This document shows, in pieces, positions 9,259-16,856 of a DNA stretch of 47,851 nt (its first letter is position 1; each line of letters opens with the position of its first letter). A program made the position numbers and the translations under genes. The notes beneath the pieces were generated by a model. It had not been told where the DNA came from, searched no databases, and was given only the letters and a program-made list of their open reading frames with translations. Source of the stretch: Mesorhizobium silamurunense (GTDB lineage Bacteria; Pseudomonadota; Alphaproteobacteria; Rhizobiales; Rhizobiaceae); the NCBI RefSeq assembly GCF_014843825.1, contig NZ_JHQR01000050.1:1-47851 (forward strand), written 5' to 3'.

Positions 9259-9412
9259 GTCGCGTAGCCCCGGTCACCTGCCGAGGGCTTTGCTCAGGCC
9301 GCTACCGACCCCTTTGGGACCGGTGATGCGGGCGCCCTTGGAAGCAACTTGGGCATTCCTTTCTTGCACGGCAAGAGTATTCCGTCGGCCAGATCATTGC
9401 AAATCCAATCGA

Positions 9413-10852
9413 TCAGCCGCCAATTGCGGCATGTTGAGCAAGCTTCAGAAACCACGCCGGAAACAGGCCGATGCCGATGGTGCCGGCAGCGGTGAAGGCG
9501 AGTGTGGCGCGGAGCGCGGGCGTCAGCGCCGGATCGAACGCGCCCTCCGGCTCGCGCATGTAGATCACCATCACGATGCGGATGTAGAAGTAGGCGGCAA
9601 CGGCGCTCAGCAGCACTGCGATCACCGCCAGCATGACGAAACCCCGCTCGACGAGCGCGACCAGCACGTAGAACTTGGCGAAGAACCCGGCTGTCGGCGG
9701 AATGCCGGCCAACGAGAACAGATAAAGCAGCATCAGAAGCGCCAGCCCGCGATGCGACTTGGCAAAGCCAGCATAGTTCTCGATGACCTCGCCCGAGAAA
9801 TCGCCGTTCCGCATCATGATGACGATGCCGAAGATGCCGAGATTCATGAACGCATAGATCAGCAAATAGAGCATCACGCTGGCGACCCCGTCCGCACCGC
9901 CGGCCGCCACGCCGAACATGGCGAACCCGGCGTGGGCGATGCTGGAATAGGCCAAGAGGCGCTTGAAATTGTCCTGCACCAGCGCCACGAAACTACCGAG
10001 CGCCATCGTCACTGCTGCAATGACCGCAACGATGATCCAGACGTTCGAGGCCGCGACCAGTGGGTTGAGGAACACCCGCAGGATCACAGCGAACCCCGCT
10101 GCCTTGGGCCCAACCGACATGAAGGCGGTGATCGTCGTCGGCGCGCCTTCATAGACGTCCGGCACCCACATGTGGAACGGCACCGCGCCGACCTTGAATA
10201 CCAGCCCCGCGACGATAAAGACCACAGCCAGGAGCAATCCGGGATCGAGCGGATCACCGGTCACCGCCGCAGCCATCCTGTCCAACTGCGTCGTGCCGGT
10301 GAGCCCGTAGATCAGCGAAACGCCGTAAAGGAAAATCCCGGTCGAGACCCCGCCGAGGATCACGTATTTCAGCGCCGCTTCGTTCGACCGCTGCTGCTGC
10401 CGCAGGAAGCCGGTCAGCACATAGGTGCAGAGCACCGTCAGTTCGAGACCTACATAGATCGACAGGAGGTCGGTCGCTGAGGCCATGATCATCATTCCCG
10501 AGAGCGCCAGGAGCAGCAGTACAAAGTATTCACTGCTCCCGATCCCTTCGATCTCGGCATATTTTCGCGAAAGAAGGAATGTCAGAACTGTGACCAGGTA
10601 GAACACGACCTTGAAGAAGACCGCGAAGCGGTCGGCGACGAACATGCCCGAGTAGGCCGGCCGCACCTCGCCCGCCAGCATGAGCGTCCCCAAGGCGGCA
10701 ATCAGCACGACCGCGACTGAAGCCCAGACAAGGAAATGTTGCTGCCCCTTCCGCACCAACTGCCCCAGGATCAGCAGGATACAGGCCCCGGTAACCACGA
10801 CGATCTCTGGCAGGCTCGCCAGAATCGACTGGAAAAGCGCGGCGGCGGTCAT
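9413..10852 (-). CDS. nuoN: NADH-quinone oxidoreductase subunit N (NuoN)
   Basis: An antiporter-like proton-pumping subunit next to NuoA/J/K in the membrane arm. The 479-residue protein has about 14 hydrophobic segments. The conserved TM5 Glu is E137 (YVGLELTV), the TM7 Lys is K220 (LVFKVGAVPFH), and the VPDVYEGAPT and MSVGPKAAGF motifs follow. The ATG overlaps the nuoM TGA (ATGA), indicating coupled translation. After its stop, 154 bp of non-coding sequence separate it from nuoA. Confidence 0.96.
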   Translation of the reverse strand: MTAAALFQSILASLPEIVVVTGACILLILGQLVRKGQQHFLVWASVAVVLIAALGTLMLAGEVRPAYSGMFVADRFAVFFKVVFYLVTVLTFLLSRKYAEIEGIGSSEYFVLLLLALSGMMIMASATDLLSIYVGLELTVLCTYVLTGFLRQQQRSNEAALKYVILGGVSTGIFLYGVSLIYGLTGTTQLDRMAAAVTGDPLDPGLLLAVVFIVAGLVFKVGAVPFHMWVPDVYEGAPTTITAFMSVGPKAAGFAVILRVFLNPLVAASNVWIIVAVIAAVTMALGSFVALVQDNFKRLLAYSSIAHAGFAMFGVAAGGADGVASVMLYLLIYAFMNLGIFGIVIMMRNGDFSGEVIENYAGFAKSHRGLALLMLLYLFSLAGIPPTAGFFAKFYVLVALVERGFVMLAVIAVLLSAVAAYFYIRIVMVIYMREPEGAFDPALTPALRATLAFTAAGTIGIGLFPAWFLKLAQHAAIGG

Positions 10853-12324
10853 TGGGCGCCCCCCTTACCCTGCACCTGCGCCAGTAGATGCTTCACCGAG
10901 GCGTCGATGATTTCGAGAAAGGGCTTCGGATAGAGCCCGATCCAAAGAACGAAGACGGCTAGCGGCAGGATCGCCGCCATTTCGCGGGCGTTCACGTCGC
11001 GGATCTTGAACCGCATGCCGATGCTGGCCGGTCCAAGCGCGACTTTCCTATACATGCCAAGCAGATAGGCCGCTCCCAGCAAGGCGCCCAGAACGGCAGC
11101 GGCACCGACAGCCAGGTTGGCTGCGAACGCGCCCGACAGCACCAGCAACTCGCCCACGAACGAATTCGTTCCCGGCAGCGCCATCGACGACAGGGCAAAC
11201 AGTGCAAGAAACGCTGTATAGACCGGCGCCGCCTTCATCAGCCCGCCATAATCCGCGATGCTGCGGGTATGGGTCCGCTCGTAGATAAGGCCCACGGACA
11301 GGAACAACGCGCCGGTCGTCACGCCATGATTGAACATCTGCAGGATGCCGCCCTCGAGCCCACGCAGGTTGAGAGTGAAAATCCCCAGCGTCACCAAGCC
11401 CATGTGGCTGATGCTGGAATAGGCCACCAGCTTCTTCAGGTCGTCCTGCGCCAAGGCGAGCAACCCGCCATAGACGATGGCAACCGCCGAAAGGACCAGC
11501 ATCAGCGTCGAATAGTGCACCGTCGCCTCGGGCAGCATTGGCAGCGAGAACCGCAGGAACCCGTAGGCACCCATCTTCAGGAGCACGGCGGCGAGGATGA
11601 TGCTGCCGGCCGTCGGCGCCTGCACATGGGCATCCGGCAGCCAGGTATGGACCGGGACCATCGGCACCTTGACCGCGAAGGCGATCAGAAAGGCGAAGAA
11701 CAGCCATGACTGGACCTGGAACGGCAAATCATGCGCCATCAGGGTGCGGATATCGAAGGTCTCGCCACCGTGGAGATAGAGCACGATGACGCCGATCAGG
11801 AACATCAGGCTGCCCGCCAGCGTGTAGAGGAAGAACTTGAACGCTGCATAGACCCGGCCGTCGCCACCCCAGACGCCGATGATCACATACATCGGAATCA
11901 GCATCGCCTCCCAGAAGACGTAGAACAGGAACAGGTCCAGCGCGCAGAACACACCCAGCATCAGCGCCTGCATGGCCAGCAGGCTGACCATGAACTCCTT
12001 CACCTTGCGGTCGATCGCGACCCACGAGGCGAGCACGCAGATCCAGCCCAAAAGCGCGGTCAGGAACACGAAGAGTGCGCTGATTCCGTCGACGCCAAGT
12101 GTGTAAGTGATCCCCAGCGCGGGCACCCACGGGTGCGTCTCGGTGAATTGCATCTCGTGGGTAGAGGTGTCGAAGCCGCCCAGCATGGCGATGCAAAGCG
12201 CGAAGTCGAGGATAGTGACAGCCAGTGCTATCCATCGCACCGCATCGTCGTTGCGGATAAACATCAGCGCCGCCGCCCCGACGGCTGGCGTGAAGACGAT
12301 GAGGCTAAGCAGAGGGACCGCCAT
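10849..12324 (-). CDS. nuoM: NADH-quinone oxidoreductase subunit M (NuoM)
   Basis: An antiporter-like proton-pumping subunit. The ATG at 12324, with an AGGGGG ribosome site about 6 bases upstream inside the preceding gene's end, gives 491 residues (MAVPLLSLIV); an upstream GTG at 12342 is less likely. Key residues are present: TM5 E139 (FYVFWEAMLIP), TM7 K219 (AVKVPMVPVHTWLPDAH), TM8 K250, and a glutamate in the late helix (GLIYERTHTR). It overlaps the preceding antiporter-like gene and, by ATGA, nuoN. Confidence 0.96.
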   Translation of the reverse strand: MAVPLLSLIVFTPAVGAAALMFIRNDDAVRWIALAVTILDFALCIAMLGGFDTSTHEMQFTETHPWVPALGITYTLGVDGISALFVFLTALLGWICVLASWVAIDRKVKEFMVSLLAMQALMLGVFCALDLFLFYVFWEAMLIPMYVIIGVWGGDGRVYAAFKFFLYTLAGSLMFLIGVIVLYLHGGETFDIRTLMAHDLPFQVQSWLFFAFLIAFAVKVPMVPVHTWLPDAHVQAPTAGSIILAAVLLKMGAYGFLRFSLPMLPEATVHYSTLMLVLSAVAIVYGGLLALAQDDLKKLVAYSSISHMGLVTLGIFTLNLRGLEGGILQMFNHGVTTGALFLSVGLIYERTHTRSIADYGGLMKAAPVYTAFLALFALSSMALPGTNSFVGELLVLSGAFAANLAVGAAAVLGALLGAAYLLGMYRKVALGPASIGMRFKIRDVNAREMAAILPLAVFVLWIGLYPKPFLEIIDASVKHLLAQVQGKGGAQ

Positions 12325-12332
12325 GGCGCCCC

Positions 12333-14093
12333 CTACTGCCACGCCACAGCGAATACGGCGATGGCCGCGATCACACCGGCGATCATAGCCAGCGCGTAGT
12401 GGGTCACGACGCCGGTCTGGAGCCGCCGCAACGCTCCGCCGCCGGCCAGGATCGTGCGAGCGACGGCGTTCACGAAGGCGTCCACGCCGTGCAGATCGAT
12501 CCGCAGTCCTGCCCGTGCCATCCCGTGCAGAAAGGGCAGCGCCGCGGTCTCGGACACGTCACTCACCGCCTTCTCGTAGCGCGCCAATGGTTTTTCGGCG
12601 AGCCACATGAAGCGCCGCGCGCCCATGCGGTAGAACCAGTCGGTATCGATGCTGATCGTATTCTCGGGGTCGAGCGCCCTGAGGAAGATGACGAAGCCCA
12701 AGGCGGTGAACATCAGCACGCCAAGGCTCTCTGTGACATGGACGCCGGTGTAGGGTTCGAAGTCGACCGGGTAGGGCAGAAGCGCGTAGAGCGTCTGGGG
12801 GAACACTCCGATCGCAATGCAGAGCACGGCTGCCATGCCCATCGCAACCAGCATGTTGCGCGGCGGTTCTCGCGCTTCCAGCCCTTGGTCCGTGCCGAAG
12901 AACATGTAGTACGGGAGCTTGAGCCCGGTGTGCAGGAACGTCCCCGATGACGCCATTGTCAGCGCCAGCACCACCAGCGCGCGATGATCCTGTCCGGCGG
13001 CAGCCACCACCATCGACTTGGTGACGAAGCCTGATAAGAACGGGAATGCCGAGATCGCAAAGGCGCCAACCATGTAGAGCGCAAGGGTTACCGGCAGGGT
13101 TTTGTAGAGCCCTCCGAGTTCGGTGAGCTTGCGCCGCCCGGTGACGTGGATCACCGCCCCCGCGCCCATGAAGAGGAGCGCCTTGTAGAGGATATGCGCG
13201 AAGGCATGGCTGACGGCGCCGTTCACCGCCATCTCGGTCCCGATGCCGATGCCCGCCACCATGTAGCCCACCTGGCTGACGATGTGATAGGCCAGGAGCC
13301 GCCGACAATCGTTCTCCAGCACCGCGTAGATAACGCCGTAAAGCGCCATCACTGTGCCGAGCCAGACAAGAAGATCGGTCCCCGGAAACGCCCGCGCCAG
13401 CACATAGACGGCGGTCTTCGTGGTGAAGGCGCTCATGAACACGGCCCCGGTGACGGTCGCTTCCGGGTAGGCGTCGGTCAGCCAGGCGTTGAGTGGCGGC
13501 ACCGCGGCGTTGAGCAGGAACCCGGCAAGGATCAGGCCGGTGGCGAAGCCCAGCCCGCCCTCGATCGGGCCGAAGAGCAGCGAACCGGTGGCGAACCCAT
13601 GGAGAATGATGCCGCCGAGCAGGGCAACGCTGCCGGTGATATGGACCATGAGGTAGCGGAACCCTGCGCGGAGTGCCTGATCGCTGCGCTGGGCAAAGAC
13701 CAGGTAGGCAGAGGCAAACGTCATACCCTCCCAGAACAGGAACAGGGTCAGGTAGTCGCCGGCGAACACCACTCCGAGCGCGCTGCCGACGTAGACGAAC
13801 GCCGCGACATGCTGTCCTGCGTGCGTCAGATGCAAGGCATAGACCATGCCGATCAATGCCATGATGCTGAAAACGGTGGCGAAGAGGATGCTTAGCTTGT
13901 CGACCTTCGCCATCATGATTTCCTGCCCAATGAACCGCGCCGCGCCGTAGCCGCCAGGATGCATCGTCAGCACGGCCAGGATCGCCAGCGTTGGGATCAG
14001 CAGCACATAGGCCTTGCGGACAGGCCCTTTCAGGAAGGGGATCGGAAGAGCGCCGAGAATGAACAGCAGGCCGGGATGGACGAAGTCAGTCAT
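12333..14093 (-). CDS. NuoL/MrpD-like antiporter subunit of complex I (second copy, with C-terminal extension)
   Basis: A 586-residue protein of the NuoL/M/N-MrpA/D antiporter family with roughly 14-16 hydrophobic segments. TM5 Glu is kept (E122, LFWEGMTF) and the TM8 Lys is kept (K226, AFTTKTAVY). At the TM7 Lys position, however, the protein has Asn195 (GFLLNAAVPPLNAWL). After about residue 480 it carries a roughly 80-residue amphipathic stretch and a final hydrophobic helix ending FAVAWQ. This recalls the lateral helix and anchor helix of NuoL, so it probably takes the distal NuoL position. The first bases overlap the end of the 84-residue gene by 8 bp. Databases often label such genes Na+/H+ antiporter subunit D; being inside a complete nuo operon argues for a complex I subunit. 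A canonical NuoL is otherwise absent. Confidence 0.85.
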   Translation of the reverse strand: MTDFVHPGLLFILGALPIPFLKGPVRKAYVLLIPTLAILAVLTMHPGGYGAARFIGQEIMMAKVDKLSILFATVFSIMALIGMVYALHLTHAGQHVAAFVYVGSALGVVFAGDYLTLFLFWEGMTFASAYLVFAQRSDQALRAGFRYLMVHITGSVALLGGIILHGFATGSLLFGPIEGGLGFATGLILAGFLLNAAVPPLNAWLTDAYPEATVTGAVFMSAFTTKTAVYVLARAFPGTDLLVWLGTVMALYGVIYAVLENDCRRLLAYHIVSQVGYMVAGIGIGTEMAVNGAVSHAFAHILYKALLFMGAGAVIHVTGRRKLTELGGLYKTLPVTLALYMVGAFAISAFPFLSGFVTKSMVVAAAGQDHRALVVLALTMASSGTFLHTGLKLPYYMFFGTDQGLEAREPPRNMLVAMGMAAVLCIAIGVFPQTLYALLPYPVDFEPYTGVHVTESLGVLMFTALGFVIFLRALDPENTISIDTDWFYRMGARRFMWLAEKPLARYEKAVSDVSETAALPFLHGMARAGLRIDLHGVDAFVNAVARTILAGGGALRRLQTGVVTHYALAMIAGVIAAIAVFAVAWQ

Positions 14094-14340
14094 AATAGCC
14101 CTCGCGTCGCATCAGCCCGCATTGATGGCCAAGAAACTTGGACACGAAGATTAGAAGCACGCAGGAGCCGAAGCCGTAGAGGGCAGACCAGCCAGGCAGC
14201 CGCTCCCACAGGTATTCAGCGTGTTCGCGGAAGACCAGAACGTCGGCGATAACGATCAGGCCGAGCACCAGATAGAATAGCCGGCGACGCTTTCTCGCAT
14301 GTCTCTCATCGCCAAAGAAATCGACGACACGCTTGATCAT
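14086..14340 (-). CDS. Small two-helix membrane protein within the complex I operon
   Basis: An 84-residue protein with a basic N-terminus (MIKRVVDFFGDERHARKRRR) and two hydrophobic helices at about 22-38 and 55-70. The C-terminal end contains a single Cys (GHQC) and an RREGYYD tail. The ATG overlaps the stop of the upstream antiporter-like gene (ATGA), and its own stop overlaps the start of the next one, so it is translationally coupled on both sides. It matches no complex I core subunit that I know. The tight coupling and position suggest a small accessory subunit or assembly factor of the extended membrane arm. This is inference only. Confidence 0.75.
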   Translation of the reverse strand: MIKRVVDFFGDERHARKRRRLFYLVLGLIVIADVLVFREHAEYLWERLPGWSALYGFGSCVLLIFVSKFLGHQCGLMRREGYYD

Positions 14341-15791
14341 CTGACGACTCTTTCCGCCAGGGCGAGGAAATAGTCCGGGAAGATGCCCATCGCCACCGAC
14401 AGGATGGCGGTCGCGACCAGCGGGATCGTCAACATCGGAATTTCACGAACGGTCGCCGGGCTCTCCTGCGCCTCCGTCCCGAAGAAGGCGGCATAGCTGA
14501 CCGGGAGGAAATAGGCGGCGTTCAAGACCGAACTTATCAGGAGCACGATAAGGAACGGGGTCTCCCCGGCCTCCACCGAGCCGAGCGCCAGATACCACTT
14601 GCTGATGAAGCCCGCAGCCGGTGGCACCCCGATCATGCTGAGCGAGCCGACGAAGAACGCTCCCATTGTCCAGGGCAGCCTGCGGCCGATGCCGGCCATG
14701 TCGCTGATGTTGCGCTTGCCGGACGCGCAATAGATCGAGCCGGCGCAGAAAAAGAGCGTGATCTTCGAGAATGCATGCGCCGCGATGTGGATGATCCCGC
14801 CGACCATCGCGACGGGCGACAGCAGAACCGCGCCCAGCACGATGTAGGAGAGCTGGCTGACCGTCGAATAGGCGAGCCGCGCCTTCAGGTCGTCCCGCGT
14901 CAGGGCGTAGATGGACGCCATCAGGATCGTGAACGAGACCACATAGGCCGTGGCGATGCCGAGCCCCAGCCCGCCCACCAGCCCTGCGCCGAAGACATGG
15001 AACACCACGCGCAGCACGCAGAACACACCCATCTTGACGACGGCCACCGCATGCAAGAGCGCACTAACCGGCGTCGGCGCCACCATCGCAGCCGGCAGCC
15101 AGGCGTGCATCGGCATCACCGCGGCCTTGGCGAAGCCGAAGAGATAGCAGAAATAGACGACGGTCAGCAGCGGCGCCGACGCGTCGACCCCCGCCAGCAG
15201 CCCCCCCGGCACAAAGTCGAGTGACCCCGCAATGCTGTAAGTCAACGCCAGCGCGGCCAGAAGCACGCTTTTCGACGCTCCCATCAAATAGACGAGGTAT
15301 TTGCGGCTGCCCGCCCATCCCTCCTCGTCCTCATGGTGGTAGACAAGCGGATAGGTAACGAGGCTCAGCGCCTCGTAGAAGATCACCAACGTGAACAGAT
15401 TGGCGGCAAAGGCGCCCCCGGCGGCGGCCGCGAGGCTGGCGGCGAAGCAGGCGAAGAACCGGGTCTGCGCATGCTCATTCAAGTGCCGCATGTAGCCGAT
15501 GGAATAGATCGACGCCACGATCCACAACAGCGACGATACGGTGGCAAAGACCATGCCGAGCGCATCGACACGGAAAGCGAAGTCGATCCCCGGCAGAATC
15601 TCGAACAGGCGCAAATCGACTGTCCCGCCCGCCAGCACCGTGGGCGCCATCGAGGCGACAATTGCGAACATGGCGATCGCGGCCAACGGCGAGACGGCAT
15701 CGCGAAGTTTCTCGCGTTTGTTCAGAAGGAGGACTGCCAGGGCCGCCAGAACTGGGACGGCAACGGCAAGCAGCGGCCGGATCGATATCAC
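14337..15791 (-). CDS. NuoL/MrpD-like antiporter subunit of complex I (first copy)
   Basis: A 484-residue polytopic protein of the NuoL/M/N-MrpD family. The functional residues are intact: TM5 E140 (VIFYEALSL), TM7 K222 (GFAKAAVMPMHAWLP), TM8 K253 (AVVKMGV) and a late Lys (HAFSKITLFF). It lacks the C-terminal lateral-helix extension, so it resembles NuoM/MrpD in size more than NuoL. The start is a GTG at 15791 with AAAGGA seven bases upstream, located just after the nuoK TAG. Together with the neighbouring 586-residue subunit, NuoM and NuoN it makes four antiporter-like subunits in one operon. Confidence 0.87.
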   Translation of the reverse strand: MISIRPLLAVAVPVLAALAVLLLNKREKLRDAVSPLAAIAMFAIVASMAPTVLAGGTVDLRLFEILPGIDFAFRVDALGMVFATVSSLLWIVASIYSIGYMRHLNEHAQTRFFACFAASLAAAAGGAFAANLFTLVIFYEALSLVTYPLVYHHEDEEGWAGSRKYLVYLMGASKSVLLAALALTYSIAGSLDFVPGGLLAGVDASAPLLTVVYFCYLFGFAKAAVMPMHAWLPAAMVAPTPVSALLHAVAVVKMGVFCVLRVVFHVFGAGLVGGLGLGIATAYVVSFTILMASIYALTRDDLKARLAYSTVSQLSYIVLGAVLLSPVAMVGGIIHIAAHAFSKITLFFCAGSIYCASGKRNISDMAGIGRRLPWTMGAFFVGSLSMIGVPPAAGFISKWYLALGSVEAGETPFLIVLLISSVLNAAYFLPVSYAAFFGTEAQESPATVREIPMLTIPLVATAILSVAMGIFPDYFLALAERVVR

Positions 15792-15794
15792 CGG

Positions 15795-16100
15795 CTATCC
15801 TTTCATCATGGTCACTTCGTCGACCTTGAGGGTGGACTTGTTCCTCGCCAGGGCGACCAAGATGCCGAGGGCAACGGCAACTTCCGCCGCAGTGATTGCT
15901 ATGACGAAGATTGCAAAAATCTGCCCGCGGTAGTCGTCGTAGTAGTGCCCAAAAGCTATGAAGTTGATGTTGACCGAGTTGAGCAGCAGTTCCAGCGACA
16001 TCAGCACGACCAGGATATTGCGTCTGAGCAGCACGCCCGCCGCACCGATCACGAACAGGACCACTCCGAGCACGATATACCACCAGAGCGGCACCATCAC
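15795..16100 (-). CDS. nuoK: NADH-quinone oxidoreductase subunit K (NuoK)
   Basis: A small three-helix membrane subunit homologous to MrpC. The 101-residue protein has the family features [19 protein letters not shown] with the TM2 glutamate (E37) and the second-helix glutamate in the [11 protein letters not shown] motif (E72). The start is either the GTG at 16100, which overlaps the nuoJ stop (GTGA), or the next codon ATG at 16097. It sits second in the leftward operon. Confidence 0.95.
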   Translation of the reverse strand: MMVPLWWYIVLGVVLFVIGAAGVLLRRNILVVLMSLELLLNSVNINFIAFGHYYDDYRGQIFAIFVIAITAAEVAVALGILVALARNKSTLKVDEVTMMKG

Positions 16101-16597
16101 CGCGGCTCCTTCCGCGCCAGCACGATGGCGCCGATCAGGGCCGCCAGCAGGATGACGGAGGCGACTTCAAACGGCAGGAGATAGTCGGCGAAAAGCGTCG
16201 TGCTGAGTTGCCTGACCTCACCGCCGGTGCGCATTGCGACGGGCTCCGCGACCGAAAAGCGGTCGCTCCTGAGCACCAGTACAAGCATCTCGACCCCAAG
16301 CAGGACCAGCAGCACCAGAACAGGCAGGTTGCTACCCGGCAAGAACCGCTGCAACACCGCTTCGCGTACATCAATCATCATGATCACGAATAGGAACAGG
16401 ACCATGATCGCGCCGACATAGACGAAAATCTGGATAACCGCGAGTAACGGCGCCTCGAGCAAGACGAAGATCGCCGATACCTGCAGGAAACACGCCATCA
16501 GCGCCAACGCGCTGTGAACAGGATTCCGCGCCAGGACCAAGGTCAGGGCCGCGACCACGGACGCCGCAGCGAACAGAAGAAAGAACCCCTGATCCAT
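16097..16597 (-). CDS. nuoJ: NADH-quinone oxidoreductase subunit J (NuoJ)
   Basis: A membrane-arm subunit with five hydrophobic helices. The ATG at 16597 has a GGAGGAG ribosome site about 9 bases upstream and gives 166 residues starting MDQGFFLLF; an in-frame extension to 16627 is not needed. The TM3 region with the pi-bulge is recognisable ([20 protein letters not shown] near residues 55-75). It is the first gene of the leftward complex I operon, so transcription should start in the gap to its right. Confidence 0.95.
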   Translation of the reverse strand: MDQGFFLLFAAASVVAALTLVLARNPVHSALALMACFLQVSAIFVLLEAPLLAVIQIFVYVGAIMVLFLFVIMMIDVREAVLQRFLPGSNLPVLVLLVLLGVEMLVLVLRSDRFSVAEPVAMRTGGEVRQLSTTLFADYLLPFEVASVILLAALIGAIVLARKEPR

Positions 16598-16856
16598 CGA
16601 CGCCGCTCCTCCGACGCGAACTGTCACTCGGCGCGACAGGGCCGGACTTGAGATAGCTGTCCACTTCCGTTCACAAATTGTGCCCTAATATCCGATTTTT
16701 CTCAAGATTATCGTGGTTTAGTGCTGCGCTAAACTCACTACTCATATTTGAGAGCGAGGCGCACTTCTCGGAAAAGCCTTGCTGATCCGTGACAGGTTAG
16801 GCTCGGTTGAAGCGGGGCTTTCAGGCGGGACGGAAAGTCCCGAGCGGGAAATGGCT
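16598..16856 (-). promoter_or_regulatory. Upstream region of the complex I operon
   Basis: This 259-bp gap lies between nuoJ and the upstream cyclase gene, both read leftward. It contains an inverted repeat GTTTAG-N7-CTAAAC at 16716-16734, an AT-rich block at about 16681-16715, and the hairpin described separately. The inverted repeat is a candidate operator for the operon. I could not assign clear -35/-10 boxes, and no sigma54 motif or convincing FNR box is visible. Confidence 0.45.
16826..16842 (-). terminator. Possible terminator after the cyclase gene
   Basis: A 6-bp GC-rich stem CGGGAC/GTCCCG with a GGAAA loop lies 14 bases past the stop of the leftward cyclase gene. No clear U-tract follows on the minus strand, so it is only a weak terminator candidate. 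Confidence 0.35.

Noticed and set aside
12333..15791. Stand-alone Mrp Na+/H+ antiporter operon
   Set aside because: The genes overlap nuoK and nuoM, and no MrpB, E, F or G genes are present, so they belong to complex I.
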